Positions 52,881-62,616 of a DNA stretch of 64,000 nucleotides are shown here, piece after piece (position 1 is the stretch's first letter; every line of letters begins with the position of its first letter). Where the stretch lies: contig NZ_JACXSS010000001.1 in NCBI RefSeq assembly GCF_014850955.1, positions 5,022,001 to 5,086,000 of the forward strand. The letters are read 5' to 3'. This DNA comes from Methylomonas albis (GTDB taxonomy: Bacteria; Pseudomonadota; Gammaproteobacteria; Methylococcales; Methylomonadaceae). The notes beneath the pieces were generated by a model, which was given only the letters and a program-made list of their open reading frames with translations, was not told the origin of the DNA and ran no database searches. The position numbers and the translations under genes are program-made.

Positions 52881-54467
52881 TCATTCCCACTCTATCGTAG
52901 CCGGTGGTTTGCCGGAGATGTCGTAGGTGACGCGAGAAATACCCGCCACTTCATTGATGATTCGGCGTGAAATCAAATCCAAAAAGTCATATGGCAGATG
53001 CGCCCAGCGGGCAGTCATAAAGTCTATGGTTTCCACCGCGCGAATGGCGATGACATAGTCGTATTTGCGACCATCGCCCATCACGCCGACCGATTTAACC
53101 GGCAGGAATACCGCGAAGGCTTGGCTGACTTTGTGATATAGGTCGTGACGATACAATTCTTCAATGAAAATGGCATCGGCCTGGCGCAGTAAATCGGCAT
53201 ATTGTTTTTTGACTTCGCCGAGGATGCGCACACCCAGGCCGGGGCCGGGGAAGGGGTGGCGATGGATCATGTCGGCTGGCAAGCCTAGTTCCAAGCCAAG
53301 CTTACGCACTTCGTCCTTGAACAGTTCGCGCAAGGGTTCGACTAATTTCAGCTTCATGTTTTCCGGCAGGCCGCCGACGTTGTGGTGCGATTTGATCAGG
53401 TGCGCTTTGCCGCTTTTGGCGCCAGCTGATTCAATGACGTCCGGATAAATGGTACCTTGCGCCAGCCACTTGGCATCCGTGAGTTTGACCGCTTCTTCGT
53501 CGAAGATGTCCACGAACAATCCGCCGATGATTTTGCGTTTTTGCTCAGGATCGTTAATCCCAGCCAACGCTGCTAAATAGCGTTGTTCGGCATCGACGCG
53601 AATCACTTTGATGCCCATGTGCTGCGCAAACATCGCCATCACCTGATCGCCTTCATGCAATCGTAGCAAACCGGTATCGACGAAGACGCAGCTTAGTTGG
53701 TCGCCAATAGCGCGATGTAACAGCGCGGCAACTACTGAGGAATCAACGCCACCGGATAAGCCCAGGATAACTTGATCGTTGCCGACTTTTTCGCGCACGG
53801 CAGTGATGCTGTCTTCGATGATATTGCTGGCATTCCACAACGCTAGGCAGCCGCAAATTTCCAATACGAAACGGCTCAAAATCCGCCCACCCTGCTTGGT
53901 ATGGGTGACTTCCGGATGGAATTGCAGCGCGTAAAAATTCTTGTCTTCGTCGGCGATGCCGGCAATCGGCGCACCGTCGGAGCTGGCGATCAACTTAAAA
54001 CCGGTGGGCAATTCGACGACGCGGTCACCGTGGCTCATCCATACATCCAGCAGCCCAAAACCTTCCGGCGAGGCATGGTCTTCGATATTTAACAATAACT
54101 TGGAATGGCCGCGAGCGCGAATCTGCGCATAGCCGAATTCGCGGTGATCAGATGATTCCACCTTGCCTCCCAACTGCTCGGCCATGGTTTGCATGCCGTA
54201 GCAAATTCCCAGTACCGGCACGCCCAATTCAAAAACGATCTGCGGTGCGCGCGGCGTGTCGCTGCTGGTCACGGTTTCCGGGCCACCGGACAGGATGATG
54301 CCTTTCGGAGCGAAATTTTTGACTTCCTCTGCGCTGCAATCGCAGGAATAAATCTCGCAATACACGCCAATTTCGCGGATGCGGCGGGCGATCAATTGCG
54401 TATATTGTGATCCGAAATCGAGGATCAGAATCTTGTCGGAGTGGATGTTGGTCGCGTGGGATGACAT
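52881..54467 (-). CDS. guaA: GMP synthase (glutamine-hydrolysing)
   Basis: A 528-residue two-domain enzyme. Class I amidotransferase: GICYGMQ nucleophile Cys and [11 protein letters not shown]-pyrophosphatase: P-loop [17 protein letters not shown]. Dimerisation part: [18 protein letters not shown] and the C-terminal KPPATIEWE. It converts XMP to GMP. Its 3' end is a frequent island integration site, and an integrase remnant lies just downstream. Confidence 0.98.
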   Translation of the reverse strand: MSSHATNIHSDKILILDFGSQYTQLIARRIREIGVYCEIYSCDCSAEEVKNFAPKGIILSGGPETVTSSDTPRAPQIVFELGVPVLGICYGMQTMAEQLGGKVESSDHREFGYAQIRARGHSKLLLNIEDHASPEGFGLLDVWMSHGDRVVELPTGFKLIASSDGAPIAGIADEDKNFYALQFHPEVTHTKQGGRILSRFVLEICGCLALWNASNIIEDSITAVREKVGNDQVILGLSGGVDSSVVAALLHRAIGDQLSCVFVDTGLLRLHEGDQVMAMFAQHMGIKVIRVDAEQRYLAALAGINDPEQKRKIIGGLFVDIFDEEAVKLTDAKWLAQGTIYPDVIESAGAKSGKAHLIKSHHNVGGLPENMKLKLVEPLRELFKDEVRKLGLELGLPADMIHRHPFPGPGLGVRILGEVKKQYADLLRQADAIFIEELYRHDLYHKVSQAFAVFLPVKSVGVMGDGRKYDYVIAIRAVETIDFMTARWAHLPYDFLDLISRRIINEVAGISRVTYDISGKPPATIEWE

Positions 54468-54540
54468 GACGGAAAACCTTTCAAAAATGTAGGGTGGGCA
54501 GACATAGCGTACCCACCGGAAAATCTAAGTGACGAGCGTA

Positions 54541-55500
54541 CTACAAGCCTCGATAAAGCTGATCGAGCAAGCTTTTATTATTATCGAAACCTTTTACGTC
54601 CCGATTTTCAAGCAATGAACGTGTCATACGTTTGATAAAACGTAAATAGGGGGCCGCGCGCATGTAATGCCGTAAATTGGTATGGCCGCGCACAATCGCG
54701 GTAATGCGTTCGGCATTTTCGGCGATACCCCAATTGGCGGTTTGATCGGCAACCGACTCGGCTTTTTTGAAAAACAAGGTGACATTGCCGCCGTCTTCGG
54801 AAAACAAATGCCTGTTCTCAAGCAAACCAGCTTTTTCGCCCATGCGGCGTAGCGTCGCCAGATTGAAATTGTAGAGATGTGCCTCGTGAAACGTGCTGCT
54901 TGGCGATTGGCAGGTGGCCTCGATATTCGGCACCTCCACTACTAATACACCGTCGGGTTTCAAAAGGCTGCGTAACTTGCCCAGCACAAAAAACGGATCT
55001 TCGGTGTGTTCCAGGACGTGCCAAATGGTAATCAGGTCGAAACTATTTTCTTCGAACGGCGCGTCTTGAATAAAGCCGAACTGCAAATTCAAATCATACT
55101 GTGCCGCCGAATATTGACCATAACCCTTGTTCGGCTCAATGCCATGCAGGTCGTGCCCCAGCGATTTAATCAAATAAGCGAACTCGCCGCCACCGGTACC
55201 TACATCCAGCATGGTTTGCGGTTTGTGTAGCAAGTGCTTGATTTTTTCATGCCTGTTCACAGCGACTCGACCGGCGCGCAAGATATGCTTGGCCTTGGGG
55301 GCATAAGTGTTTTTGTATTCCAGTCGATAGTCTTCTTCGTAAAACTGACGAGGATCGTGTGGGAATGGATCGCTCCAGACCAGTCCGCAGTCCTTGCAGA
55401 TTACGGTGCGCAACTCGGTGCCGCTGCGGCTGCGCATGGATAACACGGCAACGTGATTACCGCCGCAAAGATTGCATGGAGTTGAGGAGGTTTCGGACAT
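54541..55500 (-). CDS. Class I SAM-dependent methyltransferase with N-terminal zinc-finger
   Basis: 319 residues. The N-terminus has CNLCGG and VICKDCGLVW, a CxxC...CxxC pair like those of sugar- or surface-polymer methyltransferases. The SAM motif is TMLDVGTGGGEFAYLIKSLG (residues 95-114), followed by FDLITIWHVLEHTEDP and LLKPDGVLVVEVPN, typical of the Methyltransf_23 group. It sits between guaB and guaA on their strand (73 bp from guaA, 83 bp from guaB), unusual because the two are normally adjacent. Substrate unknown. Confidence 0.82.
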   Translation of the reverse strand: MSETSSTPCNLCGGNHVAVLSMRSRSGTELRTVICKDCGLVWSDPFPHDPRQFYEEDYRLEYKNTYAPKAKHILRAGRVAVNRHEKIKHLLHKPQTMLDVGTGGGEFAYLIKSLGHDLHGIEPNKGYGQYSAAQYDLNLQFGFIQDAPFEENSFDLITIWHVLEHTEDPFFVLGKLRSLLKPDGVLVVEVPNIEATCQSPSSTFHEAHLYNFNLATLRRMGEKAGLLENRHLFSEDGGNVTLFFKKAESVADQTANWGIAENAERITAIVRGHTNLRHYMRAAPYLRFIKRMTRSLLENRDVKGFDNNKSLLDQLYRGL

Positions 55501-55583
55501 TGCGAACTTCTGTGGTTTATTTTCGATAAAGCAGGTCTACGCAAAATACGTAGACCCAAGGAGTAAAGACTGGAGGAGCGGTT

Positions 55584-57065
<1,482 letters not shown>

Positions 57066-57136
57066 CTAATCGTAAATAAGCCAGCCATTGTACAACTTAA
57101 CCTGCAATCCGAAAAATCGGAAATAGTCAATCGTAT

Positions 57137-57613
57137 TCAGGTCGCCTGGCGGTTTTCGATTGAGAGCGCCGCCGCGATGGCCAAATATTCGGCGGAATTG
57201 GGTTTGTGTAGGAAAATGCCTAACACGCCCATGCAGCTGAAGATATACAAAGTGTTAAAACCGTCGCCCAAAATAAACATCGCTAAACCGAACAAGCTGA
57301 CAACCTCGATCAAAACTTGAGTGATTATGATTGTCAACAGATAGCGCTGCCTAGCGGTTTTTGGGCCCGGCATGGTTTGGTTTAGCCGCAGCAGGATGTG
57401 ACGTAGCAGATTGGTGAGCGGAAATAACAAAATAGCTAGGCCGTAGAGCACACTCCTAATCAGCACCCGTTGCGCTTCGTCAATGCCTATTCGTAGTTCG
57501 GTAGCCCATAAATGACAAGCCAGGTTATAGCCGAGCACCGATAATAGCATGGCAGCGCAGATGAGCCAGTGCGCCCTAAGATCGGCGGCTGATAACCGGG
57601 GTTGAGCGGACAT
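57137..57613 (-). CDS. Hypothetical membrane protein
   Basis: 158 residues with four likely TM helices (about 15-33, 48-66, 85-115 and 118-138). No Cys, no charged motif, no recognised family. It follows the CPBP-protease gene by nine bases and is probably cotranscribed with it. Confidence 0.6.
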   Translation of the reverse strand: MSAQPRLSAADLRAHWLICAAMLLSVLGYNLACHLWATELRIGIDEAQRVLIRSVLYGLAILLFPLTNLLRHILLRLNQTMPGPKTARQRYLLTIIITQVLIEVVSLFGLAMFILGDGFNTLYIFSCMGVLGIFLHKPNSAEYLAIAAALSIENRQAT

Positions 57614-57622
57614 CGAGAACTC

Positions 57623-58213
57623 CTAACGAGAGCGGTTGCGGTAATCGCGGAGGATAACAACAAACGCTACAAAATCATAAACCGCATGAATCACCATGGG
57701 CACCAGTAGATTGCGTTCGCCGCCATAATCCAACATCGTCCCCATGTATAGGCCCATCAGCATCGCTAAAACCGCGTAAAGCGGCGTGACCGCATGCACC
57801 AATGCAAACAACAAGTTACTAACCCACAAGCCTACGCTCTCACCCCAGCCACTTTCCAGCCAAGGTTGTAAAAAGCCGCGAAATAGCGCTTCTTCGGCAA
57901 AACCGGCAATCGCAGCCAGTATCAGTAAATCGGTCCAATGTCTATATGCCAGTCGGGCGCCCAAGGTTTCCAATAACAAGTCGCGAATTTTTTGGAGCGG
58001 CGGATAGCTCAGCTGTTGCATTGCGAAAAACATGATAAGCAACGGCCCGGTTGCCAATAAACCGATGCCCAATGCCGACTCGGAAAAATCCAGACTGGCA
58101 AACGGATCTAAGTCGGCGAGCCAACCTAAAGCTAGGGCCAATACAGCCAACGAGCCCTCAAAATAACAGGCTATCTTGAAAAAAGCGTTTGAAGTGGCGG
58201 GCTGATTTTCCAT
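57623..58213 (-). CDS. CPBP-family intramembrane metalloprotease
   Basis: A 196-residue membrane protein with about five or six helices. AIAGFAEEALFRGFLQPWLE carries the EExxxR motif, and FALVHAVTPLYAVLAMLMGLYMG supplies the FxxxH and following His/Asn motif of the CAAX-processing/bacteriocin-processing (Abi) proteases. Substrate unknown; relatives handle prenyl proteins or bacteriocin self-immunity. Confidence 0.85.
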   Translation of the reverse strand: MENQPATSNAFFKIACYFEGSLAVLALALGWLADLDPFASLDFSESALGIGLLATGPLLIMFFAMQQLSYPPLQKIRDLLLETLGARLAYRHWTDLLILAAIAGFAEEALFRGFLQPWLESGWGESVGLWVSNLLFALVHAVTPLYAVLAMLMGLYMGTMLDYGGERNLLVPMVIHAVYDFVAFVVILRDYRNRSR

Positions 58214-58300
58214 GGTATTGAGGTTTAGGCAAACGGGGGGCTGAAAATTCTAAACAAAAACCATTAGAATTGGCAGCATTAGCGATCTGGAATCATCATC

Positions 58301-58573
58301 ATGCAATGTTTTATCTATAAAAGCCTAAAAAAAGACGAACTCTATTTGTATCTGGATAAAAAGGACGACTTTTCCGCCGTGCCGGAAGCCTTGTTCAAAA
58401 GCCTTGGTCGTTTAACATTTGTAATGGAATTGCAGTTGACCCAGGAACGCAAATTAGCCAGAGAAAATCCGGAAAAAGTAATTGCCAGCCTACAAAGCAA
58501 AGGCTTTTTCGTGCAATTGCCACCGACTTTAATTAGTCTCATGCCAGCGGCCTTAGACAGGCGGTTGCACTGA
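58301..58573 (+). CDS. YcgL family protein
   Basis: 90 residues: MQCFIYKSLKKDELYLYLDKKDDFSAVPEALFKSLGRLTFVMELQLTQERKLARENPEKVIASLQSKGFFVQLPP. This matches the small conserved gammaproteobacterial YcgL domain (FIYKS...YLY, VP-x-x-L...G-x-P-x-F-x-M, L-x-x-xGFYLQLPP). Cytosolic; function not established. Confidence 0.88.
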   Translation: MQCFIYKSLKKDELYLYLDKKDDFSAVPEALFKSLGRLTFVMELQLTQERKLARENPEKVIASLQSKGFFVQLPPTLISLMPAALDRRLH

Positions 58574-58681
58574 AATCGCACGCGCCATATTGGTATATCC
58601 GTGCTACCATGGTCACAAAAAATCTTTATCGGAAAGTACGGTTTTTGCTCATTTATTTAGTCAGACCAGGATACGCACCAC

Positions 58682-59701
58682 ATGTCAGATAATCCATTAG
58701 CTTACGAAGACGCAAAGTCTAAAGGCATACTTTGGGGTTTTGGTTCGCTGTTATGCGTCGTTCTGATTATTATGCTGGTTTTGGGTGAATGGTGGAGCCG
58801 CGAACCCGAGCAGTTCAGCGTTCAGGACGAAGCCATCGAGCGTATGAATGTCACGCACACCGATCAAATGCCGATTGGCTACGTGTATGCCAACACCCTG
58901 GCGCATATAGCTGATGTGATTCTGTTCAAATCCGGCGGGTACCTGTCCAACGACGTGGCGCCGCCGGGTCTGTTTTGCGATAACATTCAAAATTTCGAGT
59001 ACGGCGCGCTGGTCATGTTGCGCGACGGCACCACCGCGCTACGTAACCATTTCGCCCGCGACCAATCGCAATCTGCTGAAGATCCCGATTTGGCAAGAGC
59101 CGAACCCTACTTTTACTATGAACGTAATTCCTGGGCCTTACCGTCCACCGAATCGGAATACGTAAAAGGTATCGAAGCGCTACACGCCTACATGGTTCGC
59201 TTGCAAAACCCGTCTTCGACTTCAAAAGCCGCACAGTTCCACTCCAGAGCTGATAACCTTTGGCAATATACCGAGGTTGTTATTAAGCGGCTGGGCGGTC
59301 TCTCCACACGCTTGGCGGCCAGTACCGACAAATTTTCCGGCGCTACCCACGGCGACCCATCGAATCCGGTTGACATCAATATGCCAACCATCGGCCAAAC
59401 GCCCTGGATGGAGATCGATAACGTATTCTATGAAGCACGCGGCTCCTGCTGGGCACTGTTACATATTTTGAAAGCCATCAAACATGACTTTTCCGACATC
59501 CTGCTGGACAAGCGGGCGATGAATACCTTGGACAATATGATCCAAGCCCTGGAAAACGCCTTGTCGCCAACCTTGAGTCCTGTGGTATTGAATGGCGACG
59601 GCTTTGGTATATTTGCTAACTATTCGCTGGCGATGGCCAACTATATCGCTCGCGCCAACGCGGCAGCGCTGGACTTGCGGGACGTGATGAACAGAGGTTA
59701 A
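58682..59701 (+). CDS. DUF2333 family membrane protein
   Basis: A 339-residue protein with a single N-terminal TM helix (about 15-36) and a large periplasmic helical domain: PIGYVYANTLAHIADVILFKSGGYLSNDVAPPG ... FENFEYGALVMLRD-like ... EPYFYYERNSWALPSTESEY. The YLSNDVxPPG and WALPSTESEY segments are characteristic of DUF2333. It is paired with a DUF4389 gene seven bases downstream. Role unknown. Confidence 0.85.
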   Translation: MSDNPLAYEDAKSKGILWGFGSLLCVVLIIMLVLGEWWSREPEQFSVQDEAIERMNVTHTDQMPIGYVYANTLAHIADVILFKSGGYLSNDVAPPGLFCDNIQNFEYGALVMLRDGTTALRNHFARDQSQSAEDPDLARAEPYFYYERNSWALPSTESEYVKGIEALHAYMVRLQNPSSTSKAAQFHSRADNLWQYTEVVIKRLGGLSTRLAASTDKFSGATHGDPSNPVDINMPTIGQTPWMEIDNVFYEARGSCWALLHILKAIKHDFSDILLDKRAMNTLDNMIQALENALSPTLSPVVLNGDGFGIFANYSLAMANYIARANAAALDLRDVMNRG

Positions 59702-59708
59702 TGCCATC

Positions 59709-60011
59709 ATGCAGGAACAAATCAACGAAAATCTGAAAAAAATCGAGACCTGGAAACGCATCATATTCATGCTGATTTTCGCGGCCATCGATAGCTTGGT
59801 TAAACTGCTGTTGTGGCTGGTGATCTTGTTGCAGGTCGGCTCGGTGTTATTTACCGGCGAAGCTAATGCCAACATCCTCAACTTTGGCCGCAGCTTGTCT
59901 ACTTACCATTATCATATCTTGCTGTTTTTGACTTTCAATACCGAGCAGCTGCCGTTTCCGTTTTCCGATTGGAACGAAACCGCCAAACTGGAATTGCTCG
60001 GCAAGCAGTAA
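59709..60011 (+). CDS. DUF4389 family membrane protein
   Basis: 100 residues. Two hydrophobic stretches (about 17-47: RIIFMLIFAAIDSLVKLLLWLVILLQ) and the tail YHYHILLFLTFNTEQLPFPFSDWNE, the recognisable end of DUF4389. It is encoded between the DUF2333 gene and dinB with gaps of seven and six bases. Confidence 0.8.
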   Translation: MQEQINENLKKIETWKRIIFMLIFAAIDSLVKLLLWLVILLQVGSVLFTGEANANILNFGRSLSTYHYHILLFLTFNTEQLPFPFSDWNETAKLELLGKQ

Positions 60012-60017
60012 ACGTTC

Positions 60018-61109
60018 ATGGAATCGGCGTCGCGCAAAATCATCCACATCGACATGGATGCATTTTATGCGGCGGTCGAACAGCGCGACCATCCTCAATA
60101 TCGTCATAAGCCCATTATCGTTGGCGGTAAGCCCGATTCGCGCGGCGTAGTCGCCACTTGTAGTTACGAAGCGCGTCAGTTTGGCGTTCATTCGGCGATG
60201 CCTTCCGCGCATGCTTACCGGCTTTGCCCGCAAGCTATTTTCGTTAAACCGCGTTTTGATGTTTACCGGGAAGCTTCAGAGATTATCCGTAGCATTTTCG
60301 CCCGTTTCTGCGAATGTTTCGAACCCTTGTCACTGGACGAAGCCTATCTCGATGTTAGCGATAGCCAGCTTTACCAAGGCTCCGCGACTTTGTTGGCCAA
60401 GCACATCAAACAGGAGATCCGCCGACAAACGGAGTTGGTGGCTTCGGCCGGCATTTCCTATAATAAATTTCTCGCGAAAATCGCCTCCGACCTGGGCAAA
60501 CCGGATGGTTTGTATCTGATTACGCCGGAACAAGGCCCCTTGTTTGTGGAAAATTTGGCTATCGGCAAGTTTCACGGCATCGGCCGCGCTACCGAGCAGA
60601 AAATGTCCGATTTGGGCATTGTGACCGGCAAGGAGCTAAAGCAAGTGCCGCTGGCGGAATTGCAGAGGCATTTTGGCAAAACCGGCCAATATTATTACAA
60701 CATTGCCCGAGGTATTGATCTGCGCCAGGTCAACTCCAATCGAGCCCGGAAATCAGTGGGCATCGAGACCACGTTTGATCACGACATTGCCGATCTGAGC
60801 ACCATTCTGTGTTATTTACAGGATTTGCTGGAAAAAGCCCTAGTTAGATTGGCCGAAAAACAGATGACTGCCTACACACTGACTGTGAAAATCAAATATC
60901 AAAATTTCGTGCAAATCACCCGTGGCCGAACCTTGGCGGAGCCGATCAGCGATAGTCCGACTACTAGACTACTGTTGACTGAATTATTGAAAAATACCGG
61001 CATTGGTACCACTAAAATACGCTTGCTAGGGGTTACCTTGTCGGGCCTGGAAAATGGCGATACCCGCCTGCGCCAATATCGGCAAATGGATTTGTTCGAC
61101 CCGCGTTGA
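60018..61109 (+). CDS. dinB: DNA polymerase IV (Y-family translesion polymerase)
   Basis: A 363-residue enzyme with the Y-family motifs: IIHIDMDAFYAAVEQRD (metal Asp), RGVVATCSYEARQFGVHSAMPS, PLSLDEAYLDVS (catalytic Asp-Glu), ASAGISYNKFLAKIASDLGKPDG, and the little-finger region KSVGIETTFDHDI. The C-terminal end QMDLFDPR is reminiscent of a clamp-binding peptide. Normally SOS-controlled, but its close spacing to the DUF2333/4389 genes suggests transcription with them; no LexA box is seen directly upstream. Confidence 0.95.
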   Translation: MESASRKIIHIDMDAFYAAVEQRDHPQYRHKPIIVGGKPDSRGVVATCSYEARQFGVHSAMPSAHAYRLCPQAIFVKPRFDVYREASEIIRSIFARFCECFEPLSLDEAYLDVSDSQLYQGSATLLAKHIKQEIRRQTELVASAGISYNKFLAKIASDLGKPDGLYLITPEQGPLFVENLAIGKFHGIGRATEQKMSDLGIVTGKELKQVPLAELQRHFGKTGQYYYNIARGIDLRQVNSNRARKSVGIETTFDHDIADLSTILCYLQDLLEKALVRLAEKQMTAYTLTVKIKYQNFVQITRGRTLAEPISDSPTTRLLLTELLKNTGIGTTKIRLLGVTLSGLENGDTRLRQYRQMDLFDPR

Positions 61110-61224
61110 AGCAGGTTTGCCATAATAGGCTTACCGGATATTTTTGTCAGCTCGACTAGGGCTTGCCCAATCTTGTCGGTATTTATAATTTCTCTATCTT
61201 TCTGTGGAAGCCCAAGCACCGAAC

Positions 61225-62616
61225 ATGTTCAATCAGTTAAAAATTGCCGTCCTCATTCCCTGCCATAACGAAGAAGTGTCTATTGCAAGAGTAGTAAGTG
61301 ACTTTAGACAGTCGTTGCCCGATGCGGCTATTTACGTGTTCGACAACAATTCCAGCGATAACACCGTCCTGGAAGCGCGGTCAGCGGGAGCCATGGTACG
61401 AAATGAAACCCAACAAGGGAAAGGCCATGTCGTGCGCCGCATGTTCCGCGATATAGATGCCGATTTTTACCTGATGGTCGATGGCGACGACACCTATGAT
61501 GCCAGCTTGGCGCCGGACATGATCAGGTTGGCGATGAGTGGCCCCTACGACCTGGTTAATTGCATCCGTCAGGAAACCGGCGATGCGGCTTATCGAGGCG
61601 GGCATCGCTTTGGAAACCGGCTGCTGACCGGCGTAGTGCGACAAATTTTCGGCAACCGGATTTTGGATATGCTCTCCGGGTACAAGGTGTTTTCCCGGCG
61701 ATTTGTTAAATCCTTTCCGGCGCTGTCCACCGGCTTTGATATTGAAACCGAGTTGACCGTGCATACGCTTGAGCTGTCGATGCCGGCAGCACACCTCGAA
61801 GGTGAGTATCGGGGGCGGGCAGAAGGCTCGGAAAGTAAATTGCGCACTTATCGCGATGGCTGGCGCATCCTGATGCTGATTATCAGATTGGTAAGACACG
61901 AGCGGCCCATGGTGTTTTTTGGGACATTGGCCGGATTGCTAAGCATCACCGCCTTGGCGCTAATCTGGCCCGTGATCGTGACTTATCTGGATACCGGCTT
62001 GGTGCCTAGATTTCCGACAGCCTTTCTTGCCATGGGTATTATGTTGCTGGCGTCCTTGAGTGTATTTACCGGCACGATTCTGGACACAGTGACTCGCGGG
62101 CGTAAGGAATTACGCATGCTGACCTATTTGCAATACCCCTCACCGGTTTATGCTCCAAACGATGGCGCCGATTCAGCGGCTATTTCGCAGGCCGATAGCG
62201 GCCTTTTAAATGCCAGGGACGACGATTTGCTAGGGCAGATGTGGCGCTTTGGATTGGTCGGGATAGTTGGCTATATCGTCAATGCCGGCTTGGTAGAATC
62301 GCTAGTGCAGAACATGGGGCCGTTGCGCGCGCAAATGCTGGCTTTTCCGGCAGCCGTTACCGTGACCTGGTGGCTAAACAGGCGCTTTACCTTTGGAGCC
62401 AGCCACCACGCCATTCATCACGAATGGCTGCGATATGTGCTAGCCAATATGTTCGGTTGGACCGCTAACAACGGCGCTTATTTGTGGATGATATTTAGTG
62501 TGCCGATGGCTTATCAGCATCCCGCACTAGCGGTTGCTGCGGGTTCATTGGCGGGGATGGTTTTAAATTTTTCGGCGTCACGTTTAATCGTTTTTAAAAA
62601 AGTTCGTCAAGCCTGA
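61225..62616 (+). CDS. Glycosyltransferase family 2 fused to a GtrA-like membrane domain
   Basis: A 463-residue fusion. Residues 1-210: GT-A domain (IAVLIPCHNEEVSIARVV, YVFDNNSSDNT, DFYLMVDGDDTYD with the DxD-like DGDD). TM helices follow at about 228-250 and 262-285, a linker, then a four-helix GtrA domain (about 335-460: GLVGIVGYIVNAGLVESLVQ, TWWLNRRFTF, NFSASRLIVFKK). GT2 enzymes of this type make polyprenyl-phosphate sugars, and GtrA-like proteins move them across the membrane. I prefer ATG 61225; a GTG at 61204 is possible. Confidence 0.88.
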   Translation: MFNQLKIAVLIPCHNEEVSIARVVSDFRQSLPDAAIYVFDNNSSDNTVLEARSAGAMVRNETQQGKGHVVRRMFRDIDADFYLMVDGDDTYDASLAPDMIRLAMSGPYDLVNCIRQETGDAAYRGGHRFGNRLLTGVVRQIFGNRILDMLSGYKVFSRRFVKSFPALSTGFDIETELTVHTLELSMPAAHLEGEYRGRAEGSESKLRTYRDGWRILMLIIRLVRHERPMVFFGTLAGLLSITALALIWPVIVTYLDTGLVPRFPTAFLAMGIMLLASLSVFTGTILDTVTRGRKELRMLTYLQYPSPVYAPNDGADSAAISQADSGLLNARDDDLLGQMWRFGLVGIVGYIVNAGLVESLVQNMGPLRAQMLAFPAAVTVTWWLNRRFTFGASHHAIHHEWLRYVLANMFGWTANNGAYLWMIFSVPMAYQHPALAVAAGSLAGMVLNFSASRLIVFKKVRQA

